Origin: Oharaeibacter diazotrophicus
GTDB lineage: Bacteria > Pseudomonadota > Alphaproteobacteria > Rhizobiales > Pleomorphomonadaceae
Assembly: GCF_004362745.1 (NCBI RefSeq)
Contig: NZ_SNXY01000007.1
Coordinates: 744,001 to 808,000, forward strand
DNA length: 64,000 nt
Direction: 5' to 3'
How positions within the stretch are numbered: the stretch's first letter is position 1; every line of letters begins with the position of its first letter. Shown here in pieces: positions 33,952 to 41,737 of this stretch. Position numbers and translations under genes: made by a program. Below the pieces are notes generated by a model, which saw only the letters and a list, made by a program, of their open reading frames with translations, had not been told where the DNA came from and did not search any database.

Positions 33952-34562
33952 CACGCCACGCCCGGGATGCGGTAGCGGTCGAGCGCGGCGGCGACGTCCG
34001 GGCCGAGCGACGGGCCGCGGCTGCGGTCGTAGAAGCTGCGAGCGCTGACGCCCTCGACGGCCTCGCTCTTCATCGCCGGGTCGACGTCGTGACCGTGGTA
34101 GTCGGCGCGGACCATCTGCAGCACCGCGGCGGCGATGTCGCCGGGCACGGTTGCGTGGCCTGCGGTGAAGGTGACGACGATGGGCAGGACCGACCACCGC
34201 GAGGTCCGGCCGCTCGTGTTGAGGCGGTACAGGCTGCCGCTTCGGGCGTCGAGCCGGTAGTCTTCGGCCGTGAGGTTGACGCCGCCTTCCACGACGGCCG
34301 CGACGGCGGACACGGGGATCTTGGACAGCAGCAGCACGAGCGCGCCGCCGCATGATCCCGTCTCGGCGTCGAACCGATCAACCACCGTTTCGGCGAGCGG
34401 ATTGAAGCCGAGGTAGCCGGTGACGGCGCCGGAGGCGCGGGCAATTGCGCGGGTGAGGAAGGTGTCGGCGTCGGTGCCGGAGATGCCGAGATCGTCGCGC
34501 ACGTCGTCGAGTTCGACCAATGCAGCCGACGCGGCGACGGTGATGGTGCTTGTGCGGATCAT
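33951..34562 (-). CDS. Second head-tail connector-like protein
   Basis: 203 residues. VELDDVRDDLGISGTDADTFLTRAIARASGAVTGYLG matches the N-terminal helical block of gp6-like connectors, and VPGDIAAAVLQMVRADYHG matches the late helix. The middle is beta-rich. Having two such proteins (this and 32873-33433) suggests an extended connector, possibly the adaptor that receives a foreign tail. It is separated by 229 bp from the decoration-like gene; that gap has GC-rich hairpins but no gene I can support. Confidence 0.75.
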   Translation of the reverse strand: MIRTSTITVAASAALVELDDVRDDLGISGTDADTFLTRAIARASGAVTGYLGFNPLAETVVDRFDAETGSCGGALVLLLSKIPVSAVAAVVEGGVNLTAEDYRLDARSGSLYRLNTSGRTSRWSVLPIVVTFTAGHATVPGDIAAAVLQMVRADYHGHDVDPAMKSEAVEGVSARSFYDRSRGPSLGPDVAAALDRYRIPGVA

Positions 34563-34791
34563 GTTGTCGGGACCTCGCCGAGGGTGTGACGGGCCGGCCT
34601 AGCGTCGCGCTCGCCGGCCCGCCAGTGCGCCGAGCATCGCGCTCGGGGAGTCCGCGCCGCGCAGGTGTTCACGGCCGGTTCTCGCGTGGTCGAGACCTTC
34701 ACGGCTTGCAGGTCGCCGAAGCTACCCGGGGGCGCCGAGGTCCCTTGCGGTTGTTCGGCGCCACGCCGCGCCGTCAATGAGGCCCCCGGGT

Positions 34792-35202
34792 TCAGGTGAC
34801 CGGCGCGCTCGCCGGATGGCCGAGGATCGCCAGTGCGGAGATCGGTGCGGAGCCGCTGTTGCCCGTCGGCGTCACCGTGAGCCTCGTGTAGCGCTTCGAC
34901 CCGATGTACCCGAGCGTCTTGACGGCGCCGTCATCGGCGTAGGTGAAGGAGGCCGCGGCCTCCGTGCCGAGAAGATCGGCATCGGCGACGGCCGCGGCGC
35001 CGGTCATGTCCGAAGCGTCGGATTCCTCGAGGAGCACGGCGAAGGTCGCGTCAGCATCAGCGAGCACGCCGGTCTGGATGACGTAGCTGACGCTGTCGTA
35101 ACCGAGGCGATCGACGATGGCGCCGACGGCCGCGGTGTTGTCCGAGACGACGATCGGCGCGATGACCTTGGTCGGCTTGATGGAATGGATGAGGTCCCGC
35201 AT
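34792..35202 (-). CDS. Phage head protein, decoration/stabiliser-like
   Basis: 136 residues. It begins MRDLIHSIKPTKVIAPIVVSDNT and has FAVLLEESDASDMTGA, LGYIGSKRYTRLTVTPTGNSG and a C-terminal LGHPASAPVT. This pattern recurs in small genes just after the major capsid gene of many HK97-type phages, usually annotated as hypothetical head proteins. Decoration or stabilisation of the capsid is inferred from position and beta-rich sequence. Confidence 0.62.
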   Translation of the reverse strand: MRDLIHSIKPTKVIAPIVVSDNTAAVGAIVDRLGYDSVSYVIQTGVLADADATFAVLLEESDASDMTGAAAVADADLLGTEAAASFTYADDGAVKTLGYIGSKRYTRLTVTPTGNSGSAPISALAILGHPASAPVT

Positions 35203-35263
35203 GGGGAGGTTCCTTCGTCACGAGGGGAGAGGACGGGCGGCAGGAAGCCGCCCGGCGGGATCG

Positions 35264-36460
35264 TCAGGAGGTCGCCATTTTCAGCTTGCGCAGGGCCTCG
35301 GCGAGCACCACGCCGCCGCCGGTGCGCCGGCGGAAGTGGAAGCGGACCTTGCCGGCGGTGGCGAGCGAGTAGGGGTCGCGGAGCACCGACAGTGCCAGGC
35401 GGTCGTAGATCCGGTAGCCGCGCGCGAAGTCGCCGAAGGCGATCGGGTAGGCACCCGAGGCGATGTCGGGCATGTCGGGGGATTCCACGACGGGCCGGCC
35501 GAGGATCGTCTCCGGCTGCCCGGCCGTGTAGCTCGGCTGCCACAGATAGTTGTTCTGCCCGTCCTTGAGCTTGCGGATCGTCGCCAGGGTCGTGCCGTTC
35601 ATGACCCACGTTCCGGCGTTCCGATACGCCGCCGGCATGGCGTACATGAGCGAGATCAGCGCGTCGGCGCCGAGCGTCGTCGCGTGGCCGTTGGCGGTGT
35701 AGCCGACGCCCGTATCGGACATGAACCCCATCGGCGCCTTCACGCCGTCGCCGGTGACGAAGGCCGCGCCTTCCAGCCGGCCGGCTTCCTCGGCGGCGTC
35801 GGCGGCGAGCTCGGCCTCGATGTTGACGGCGGCGTCTTCCAGGAGGCGCGTCGAGACGTCGATGTAGAACGCCGCCTCGCGGACCGGGATCACGGCCGCG
35901 CCGTAGGTGCCCTCGGTGCCGGTGCGATCCTCCGTCTCGTCGACCCAGCGGCCGGTGATGGTGCCGGAGCGCTTCGGCAGCGTGACGGACCCACTGCCCG
36001 TGGTGCGGACGGTGGCGACCTGCCGCACGGGCGAGAACTGGACGATGCCCTTGATCACCTCGGAGACGAACTCGGTGGGGGCGAGATAGCCGCCGGCCGT
36101 GTCGTCGGCGACGCGCAGGGTGCGGACCTCCTCCGGGGTCAGGATCTCCCGGCCACCCCGCAGGAAGCCGGTGAAGGCGCGCCGTTCGATCGGCGGTTCG
36201 GCGGGGTTCGCGGCCGTCGCGCCGGGACGGTTGGCGCGGACCTCGACGGCCTCCAGGCGGGTGCGGAAGGCGGCGAGGTCGGTGCGCAGGCCCTCGACGG
36301 CGGTGCGCGTTTCGGCCGCCGAGCCGGTGACGGCCGAGCGGATCTCCTCCACCGCGGCGACGGCCGCGGCGATCGGATCGCCGGTGCCGCCGGTGCCGGG
36401 GTCGTCGCGGGTCTCGATCGGCAGCGCCGAGCGGGTCTCGATCGGGGAATGGTTGGTCAT
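35264..36460 (-). CDS. HK97 gp5-like major capsid protein
   Basis: 398 residues. The first 105 or so residues are a helical, Ala/Glu/Arg-rich scaffold-like delta domain (AAVEEIRSAVTGSAAETRTAVEGL...). The capsid fold follows: LTPEEVRTLRVADDTAGGYLAPTEF, MYAMPAAYRNAGTWVMNGTT, KDGQNNYLWQPSYTAGQPETILGRPVV and the C-terminal FRRRTGGGVVLAEALRKLKM. It should be processed by the neighbouring protease. ATG at 36460, two bases after the protease stop. Confidence 0.92.
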   Translation of the reverse strand: MTNHSPIETRSALPIETRDDPGTGGTGDPIAAAVAAVEEIRSAVTGSAAETRTAVEGLRTDLAAFRTRLEAVEVRANRPGATAANPAEPPIERRAFTGFLRGGREILTPEEVRTLRVADDTAGGYLAPTEFVSEVIKGIVQFSPVRQVATVRTTGSGSVTLPKRSGTITGRWVDETEDRTGTEGTYGAAVIPVREAAFYIDVSTRLLEDAAVNIEAELAADAAEEAGRLEGAAFVTGDGVKAPMGFMSDTGVGYTANGHATTLGADALISLMYAMPAAYRNAGTWVMNGTTLATIRKLKDGQNNYLWQPSYTAGQPETILGRPVVESPDMPDIASGAYPIAFGDFARGYRIYDRLALSVLRDPYSLATAGKVRFHFRRRTGGGVVLAEALRKLKMATS

Positions 36461-36462
36461 GG

Positions 36463-36984
36463 TCAAGGCCTCGGGTTGCGGATGGCGCGAGCGGCCGACA
36501 GCGCGGCCTCGGCGAGTCGAACCGCGGCGCCGGCGCGGTCGGATCGAATGGACGTCACGGCCGAACCGGGCACGGCCGCGAAGGCGGTGATGCTGACCTC
36601 GTGGAGCGTCGCCCGGAGGATGGTGCGGACCGCGCCGCGGCGTTCGTCCTTGACGGTAGAGAAGCCGACGCTGAGGCCGCGGACGTCGCCGGCCTGGATC
36701 ATCGCGCGCGCCTCGCGCGCCCGCTGGACGTCCAAGTTCAGCCGGCCACGGACCTTCATGTCCGTCGGCGAGATCCGGGTGACGGTCCAAGAACCGATGA
36801 CGTCCGCCCGGTCGTGACTCCACAGCATCGGCACCGTGCGCCCTTCCATGCCGGCGAAGGCCGAGGGCGCGAACTGCGAACCATAGGAGTCGACCACGCC
36901 GAAGCGGATCGCGACGCCCTCGATGGTGCCGTCCTCGCCGGGCGCGGCGAAGCGGACTTCGATGTCGGAGGTCTCACGCTGCAT
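36463..36984 (-). CDS. HK97-family prohead maturation protease
   Basis: 173 residues with the U35 serine-protease core: catalytic H57 in MLWSHDRADVIG and S105 in GLSVGFSTV, followed by EVSITAFAAVPGSAVTSI. It digests the delta domain of the capsid protein before DNA packaging. It overlaps the portal gene by 11 bases. Presence of an intact protease with portal and capsid shows that the head module is complete. Confidence 0.92.
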   Translation of the reverse strand: MQRETSDIEVRFAAPGEDGTIEGVAIRFGVVDSYGSQFAPSAFAGMEGRTVPMLWSHDRADVIGSWTVTRISPTDMKVRGRLNLDVQRAREARAMIQAGDVRGLSVGFSTVKDERRGAVRTILRATLHEVSITAFAAVPGSAVTSIRSDRAGAAVRLAEAALSAARAIRNPRP

Positions 36985-38161
36985 TCGGCGACCCTCCGGA
37001 CGTCGTGTTCGGGTTAACGAACGCTTCGCCGCCGTCGTACGGCGCCCGGTTTTCCATCGCCCGCACCTCGTTCGGGTTGAGGATCCGGGCGGCGATGGCG
37101 ACGCTATACGCGTTCATCCGCGCGGCGAGGTCGGCGCGGACAAGGTCGTCGGTGATGAACTCCACCTTCATCGTCGCGCGCTCCTCGGGAGTGAGGAGCG
37201 TGCGCCGGATCGCGCCGGTCCACACTTCCAGCCATGGGAGAAGGCTATAGGTCAAGAAATCCTGACCCATCTCCGAAGTATTCGACCACGTTGCGCGGCC
37301 GAGTTCGTAGAGCATGTGGGGCGGGACGCGAAACGCGCGGGCAATCTCCAGGATCTGGAACGTCCTCGCCTCGACGAATTGAAGGTCCACGGCCGAGAAG
37401 GTCAGGGGCGAGAACTCGGCGCCGCCCTCCAGGACTGCGGTCCGGCCCGATTCTTCTCCGGAATGGGCAGCATGCCAGGAGTCCCGGATGCGCCGCACCG
37501 CGTCGGGGGCGAGCTTGCCGGGCACCTTCAGGACGCCGCTCGGCCGGCCACCCCGGGTGAAGAGCCGGCGGGCGTGCCGATCCTGGGCCGCTGCGGTGGC
37601 GATCGCTTCGCGCGCCAAGCTCAATGGGCAGCGATCGACATGGCCGAAGGCGCGTATGTGGATCACGTCTCGGCGGTCGAGCTCGCGCGGGCCGCCGGCC
37701 TCGGCGAGGACATAGGACGGTTCGCCGCCTGCGCCGGTGGTGACCGTCACGGCCGCCGGGTCGAGCCGCAGCAGCTCGACGGGCCGGCCGGCGAGGCGAT
37801 TCACATAGGCGAACCCGCCCTTGTCGTTCGTGAGCGCGTCGATCGTGACGGCGAGCTTCAGGTCATAGGCGGAACACCAGTCCGACGCGTCATCGTGCAA
37901 GAGCGTGTAGGCCGGGTGGTCGAACGCCGGCTCCTGGTCACCCTGCCGGTAGAGCTTGATCGGGAGCGTCGCCACGGCCTCGGCGAGGATCCGCACCGCG
38001 CATGCCACAGCGGGCACCCGGAGGGCCGCCTCGGCCGAAAGGTACGCGCCGTCAGCCGGCACGCCGAAGATCCGCAAGATCTCCTCCGACGGGGCGGCGA
38101 GGCTGCGGCCCTCGCGGGCGAAGATGGCGCGGATGCGGTCGAGCATGACCGGGATTGTCAT
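36974..38161 (-). CDS. HK97-family portal protein
   Basis: 395 residues from ATG 38161 (others at 38146 and TTG 38191). Portal landmarks: VPAVACAVRILAEAVATLPI, HPAYTLLHDDAS, IHIRAFG, AFRVPPHMLYELGRATWSNTSEMGQDFLTYSLLPWL and ILNPNEVRAMEN. It forms the dodecameric DNA entry vertex. It is the first gene of the head operon, preceded by a 300-bp stretch carrying a long inverted repeat. No frameshift or truncation is seen. Confidence 0.93.
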   Translation of the reverse strand: MTIPVMLDRIRAIFAREGRSLAAPSEEILRIFGVPADGAYLSAEAALRVPAVACAVRILAEAVATLPIKLYRQGDQEPAFDHPAYTLLHDDASDWCSAYDLKLAVTIDALTNDKGGFAYVNRLAGRPVELLRLDPAAVTVTTGAGGEPSYVLAEAGGPRELDRRDVIHIRAFGHVDRCPLSLAREAIATAAAQDRHARRLFTRGGRPSGVLKVPGKLAPDAVRRIRDSWHAAHSGEESGRTAVLEGGAEFSPLTFSAVDLQFVEARTFQILEIARAFRVPPHMLYELGRATWSNTSEMGQDFLTYSLLPWLEVWTGAIRRTLLTPEERATMKVEFITDDLVRADLAARMNAYSVAIAARILNPNEVRAMENRAPYDGGEAFVNPNTTSGGSPNAA

Positions 38162-38283
38162 GCCGTTCGCAGCGCGTCCGGGAGTGTGCAACTCGGATCA
38201 ACTAGGCGCATTTCAGCCGGCCATGGGGGGCAGGCGCCTTCAACCACTGACGACAAGTCTGAAGATGTGCAATCTAAAGGAGC

Positions 38284-38393
38284 ATTTCTCGACGATCTCG
38301 ATACGCGCGCGCGAGGGATGAGGACATAGGTATTTGTATGGAAAAAGAGATGTCGTCTGTCTCCGTACGCGCGTATCGAGATTATCGAGAAAT
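38284..38393. repeat. 26-bp near-perfect inverted repeat between primase and portal genes
   Basis: Arms 38284-38309 and 38368-38393 are complementary at 24 of 26 positions, separated by 58 bases. Each arm contains CTCGATACGCGCG. The remaining sequence of the 300-bp gap (38162-38461) has no gene. It lies between the replication gene and the head operon, so a transcription terminator/attenuator, a replication origin or a packaging site are all possible. Confidence 0.7.
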
Positions 38394-38461
38394 TCACTCA
38401 AAAAGAGACGGCGCGCCAATGGTGCAACCAATGAGCGCGCCGTCGAGAGGTCGTTCCGAGT

Positions 38462-41002
38462 TCAGCGCTTGCGGGGGCTCCGCATCAAGTCCGCGAGCAC
38501 GGCCTTCCGTCGATCTTCCTCGGCGGCCCGCGCTGCGAAGAACACGGGGACTGCCGGCGAGAGGGTCCATTTCCTCGCCAGCGGGCCGACCTCTGCCGGC
38601 ACCAACCATCCGCCGGCCACCAGGGGCGACAGCGCCTTGTTGACCTCCCACACGCCCAAGTTCTTGAAATGGGCGACGTTGCGCACGAAGTCGGACGGCA
38701 CGAACTGCGTCTTGCCGCTCGTCAAGATCCAGCTCGCCACCTTCGCCGTCCGATCGCCGTCCGTCACCGTCGCCGCCGTGCGGTAGAACTCTTGTGCGTG
38801 CGGAATGATGAACTCGCGGATGATCCGGGCCGCCTTCTCGACGATGTCGGCCGGGACGTAGCTCGGGGGCGCCTCGGGATGGTGCGCCAAGTGGAGCACC
38901 AGGGCGAGCGACCCGAACACGCCGCCGAGCTTCCCGACGAAAGCTTGGAAGCCCGCCGCGTAGACGTCGGCGACCTGTTCAAGGTCGAACAAATGCCGCA
39001 TCAGCGCCTCGACGATCCGCGCGCCGTCGGCGTGTACCTTGAGCGGCACCGGGCCGCTCGCCGACCATTCCGGATGCACGTGCAGCAGGGCGGTCACCAG
39101 CCGGCCATACGGGTCGCCGTCGCGGTGGAACGGCCGGTCTTCCGGATAGGTTCGCGCGGCCATCATGACGGGGAGGAAGCGCTGCAGCAGCCCGTCCGCC
39201 TCGAGGTCCCGAAGCTGGGCGAGGCGTGCCGGCTGGATGCCGCCGATGAGCGAAACCGACAAGTTTGACACGTAAAGCTCGCCGCGCGTCTGCCGATCGA
39301 CCGTGAACGTGCCGCCGTTGTACGCCTGAAGCCAAAACGCCCGGTCGACCGCGGACCCGCGGCCGCCGCTGTACTTCTCCATGGCGCCGACCCAGCCGGC
39401 GATTTCGTCGCGCTTCACCAGGACGCCGCGCGACTGCCTCGACAGGATTTCGCCGAGCTTTTCGACGGTGACGTCCCCGACAACGAGACGGTCCGGTTTC
39501 TCCGGCTCCGGCGAGGTCACCGGCGCGCGCTCGTGCTCGCCGACTGCGTTGAGATAGGCTTGCCGGCGCGCGGCCTCCTCGGCTTCGATCGGCGCCAAGG
39601 CCGCATTGATCGCGGGAGTTTTTCCCCGGCTGGGATCGCCGACCAGCAGGACCCACAGTCGCGGCGACACGCTCCACTCGCCGTGCTGCCGTGGCCGCAG
39701 CTTCCACCGATGATCGATCGCGCCGGAGCAAGCCCCCAGCGCCGCCATGGCGAGCGCGCTGCGGCACGTCCCGAGGTGAACGGCCTTTTCTTCGACGAAG
39801 CCCCGGATGGCCGGCGGCAGCACGTCGAGCGGGAAGCTCGGGACGATGTAGGCTTCCCACGGGTCGAAAAGTGCCTCCGGTGCCGATGCCCCCTCGGATC
39901 TGAGGGGACGTCCTTCACCTGCATTGGCCTCGGCCGTCTTCGGGTCGATCCGCTCGCCGCGCTTCAGGCCCGCCACGATGGCCGCCCCGAACTCGGCGTC
40001 GTCGTCGATCCGGTCCGGGAGCGGCGCCGCCGGTTCAGCCATGCCGGCCCGCAGCCCGCTGGCGAGCGTCGCCAGCATCGCGCGGGAACCGTCCTTCGCG
40101 ACGTAGCCGTTTGCCGTCGCGGCCTCGGCGAGGGCGTCGCTCGCCTCGGCCTCGCCGATCCACCCGGCTCCGACGTAGTGCCCGACCTTGACGGCCGCCG
40201 CGTTGAGTGCGGAATTCCTGCCGCTCGTCACGCTCGCCAGCTTCGCGGCCTCGGCGGCAAGGGCCTTGGCCGCGTAGCGGCGTTCCCGATCGCCGACGGT
40301 GGCCGGGGCCGCCACCGGACGCGCCGGGGCGCGCCACGTCTCTGGCTTCGCCGGGGCCTTCGGCCGTCTGATGATCTCGGCCAACCAAGCCGGGATGGTC
40401 GGCAGCTCGTCACCGGCGCCATCTTCGGCAAACGCCTCGGCGAGCGACGGCGCGCCGTCGACCTCCCGATACGCCGCGCCGTCGGAGCGAACAGCGCCAG
40501 GTGCGACGATCCACCCCCCGGCCCCGCGGACGTCGACTCCGGCCGGAAGCGCGCCCGGCGAGTTCCCGAGCGGATCGGCCGGCACGTTCCGGAAGACGTA
40601 GTGCAGCCCGCCGCCGGCCGTTTCGACGATCGGGCCGACGGGAAGCCCGCCATGGAGTGCCGCCAACTCGGCAAGCGCTGCGATGCCGTCCGGGCCGTCG
40701 CCGTGGCGGTCGGCGTCGATCACCACCAGCCCGGCGCGGCCGAGTTCGATGCCGGGTAGGGCGTGGGGGAACTGCCGCCACCACGCGCGGATGCGCTCGG
40801 GATCAATCGACGCGCCGGCCTGCCACCCGGCGATGGCGGGGCGCTTGTTCCACGAAGTCTCGCCGGGAGACACTAACGCGGGGAACACCGGGATTCCGGC
40901 TTCGGCGTGCCGCAGGGCCGCCGCGAGGTTGGGCGGATCGCAGGTCATCGCCGCCGGCTCGAGATGGTCGTCGGGGTTGAAGCGAGTCGAGAGGGCCACC
41001 AT
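38462..41002 (-). CDS. Bifunctional prim-pol/DUF3987 replication protein
   Basis: 846 residues. The N-terminal prim-pol (AEP) domain spans about 25-215, with D96 and D98 in LVVIDADRH, GGGLHYVFR and DVRGAGGWIVAPGAV. A helical linker with TSGRNSALNAAAVKVGHYVGAG follows. The C-terminal DUF3987 domain has a P-loop-like GDPSRGKTPAINA and ends in a winged-helix-like region. This is the typical replication initiator/primase-helicase of phage satellites. ATG at 41002 shares one base with the upstream stop, and GGGAGGG precedes it. Confidence 0.88.
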   Translation of the reverse strand: MVALSTRFNPDDHLEPAAMTCDPPNLAAALRHAEAGIPVFPALVSPGETSWNKRPAIAGWQAGASIDPERIRAWWRQFPHALPGIELGRAGLVVIDADRHGDGPDGIAALAELAALHGGLPVGPIVETAGGGLHYVFRNVPADPLGNSPGALPAGVDVRGAGGWIVAPGAVRSDGAAYREVDGAPSLAEAFAEDGAGDELPTIPAWLAEIIRRPKAPAKPETWRAPARPVAAPATVGDRERRYAAKALAAEAAKLASVTSGRNSALNAAAVKVGHYVGAGWIGEAEASDALAEAATANGYVAKDGSRAMLATLASGLRAGMAEPAAPLPDRIDDDAEFGAAIVAGLKRGERIDPKTAEANAGEGRPLRSEGASAPEALFDPWEAYIVPSFPLDVLPPAIRGFVEEKAVHLGTCRSALAMAALGACSGAIDHRWKLRPRQHGEWSVSPRLWVLLVGDPSRGKTPAINAALAPIEAEEAARRQAYLNAVGEHERAPVTSPEPEKPDRLVVGDVTVEKLGEILSRQSRGVLVKRDEIAGWVGAMEKYSGGRGSAVDRAFWLQAYNGGTFTVDRQTRGELYVSNLSVSLIGGIQPARLAQLRDLEADGLLQRFLPVMMAARTYPEDRPFHRDGDPYGRLVTALLHVHPEWSASGPVPLKVHADGARIVEALMRHLFDLEQVADVYAAGFQAFVGKLGGVFGSLALVLHLAHHPEAPPSYVPADIVEKAARIIREFIIPHAQEFYRTAATVTDGDRTAKVASWILTSGKTQFVPSDFVRNVAHFKNLGVWEVNKALSPLVAGGWLVPAEVGPLARKWTLSPAVPVFFAARAAEEDRRKAVLADLMRSPRKR

Positions 41003-41307
41003 CAAGCCGGCCCTCCCTTGCGCGGGCGCGGCTGGACGATCACGCCGATCTCGTTGGCACGAAGCAACGCGCGAACGTCGTCATCGTAGTCCTCGATGGC
41101 CAAGCCCTCGCTCGGCTTGGCGCCGGGCTCCGAGAGCCAGATGGCGACCAACCAGCGACGATCGCTCGGGCCGGCGCGGCAGCCGATATTGTCGAACGTG
41201 AAGGTGAAGGGCCGCCCGTCCGCAGCGCGGGGGGCGTGATCCGGGATCGGCGTGGCCGGCGGTTTGGGCGCCGGGCGCTTGGTGGTGCGGGCCGCTTTCG
41301 ACGTCAT
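41002..41307 (-). CDS. Unknown satellite protein upstream of the primase
   Basis: 101 residues. A Lys/Pro-rich N-terminus (KAARTTKRPAPKPPATPIPD) precedes a compact domain GRPFTFTFDNIGCRAGPSDRRWLVAIWLSE and a tail VRALLRANEIGVIVQPRPRKGG. No family recognised. It is coupled to the primase (TGATG) and itself overlaps a 39-codon frame upstream. Confidence 0.6.
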   Translation of the reverse strand: MTSKAARTTKRPAPKPPATPIPDHAPRAADGRPFTFTFDNIGCRAGPSDRRWLVAIWLSEPGAKPSEGLAIEDYDDDVRALLRANEIGVIVQPRPRKGGPA

Positions 41308-41423
41308 GCCGCGGCCCTCCGGATGAGAGGGGGCGGGCCGCCGAGCACTGGCGTTTCGGACTCGCGGCGGATATCATCCGCGCACCCGTTCAGCCTATGC
41401 CTCGGCAGGACGTGGGGACACAT
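41304..41423 (-). CDS. Possible 39-residue ORF, first gene of the replication operon
   Basis: MCPHVLPRHRLNGCADDIRR... ends with a TGA that overlaps the next ATG by four bases (ATGA), the junction used throughout this element. Ribosome site is weak. The frame remains open further upstream with only a TTG at 41558, which would give 84 residues. Confidence 0.4.
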   Translation of the reverse strand: MCPHVLPRHRLNGCADDIRRESETPVLGGPPPLIRRAAA

Positions 41424-41577
41424 AGCGCCGTTCCGGGGACCAGCCGGGACGGCGCTTTTCTTTGCGGCGACAGCGGTTTTACACTCTCCCGGATTGTTCT
41501 TGTCCGGTTCGCATCCGTTCCCGGTCGCGCTGAAAAACCTATCCGCTTGCGCCGACAAGGTATTCCCGTATAACGGG

Positions 41578-41592
41578 AGAAACCTCCACTTC
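41578..41592. other. attR core (15 bp)
   Basis: AGAAACCTCCACTTC, identical to attL at 24842-24856. Directly to its left is the hairpin TCCCGT-ATA-ACGGGA (41564-41578). To its right chromosomal sequence resumes, and sspB starts 145 bases on. Confidence 0.88.
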
Positions 41593-41737
41593 CCTTCCTC
41601 GCCGATTCCGTCCGCCGCAGGGCCGTCGCGCTACGGCTTTCCGTTGCGGCGCAAGCGCTTGCCCGGCGCGGCTCGACAGCGTCCGGGGCCGGGGCTATAT
41701 GACCCGGGAACGACGACGCCCGAGCGGGGTGGCAGCC

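Larger units (their letters stand above)
24842..41592. mobile_element. Integrated tail-less, capsid-forming phage satellite (cf-PICI-like)
   Basis: About 16.7 kb bounded by the 15-bp direct repeat AGAAACCTCCACTTC, with integrase next to the ssrA end. Gene order from ssrA: int, AlpA-like, HTH, two unknowns, S24-like repressor, then a divergent operator, HTH, AT-rich cargo, YodC, PemK/MazF, then (minus) SpoVG-like, terL, terS, connector, HNH, connector, decoration-like, capsid, protease, portal, prim-pol/DUF3987 and two small genes. There are no tail tube, tape measure, fibre, holin or endolysin genes. Gene content fits capsid-forming phage-inducible islands; a tail-deleted prophage remnant is the alternative, but every gene present looks intact. 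Confidence 0.85.

Noticed and set aside
24842-41592. Gene transfer agent cluster
   Set aside because: There are att repeats, an integrase, excisionase-like regulators and a replication protein, and no tail genes. Gene transfer agents have tails and lack integration and replication functions.
24842-41592. Complete temperate prophage
   Set aside because: No tail, tape measure, fibre, holin or lysin could be found on either strand in any gap, and there is not enough unassigned coding space to hold them.
41389-41700. tRNA gene at the right border of the element
   Set aside because: No cloverleaf or T-loop consensus; the attachment target is the tmRNA gene at the left border.
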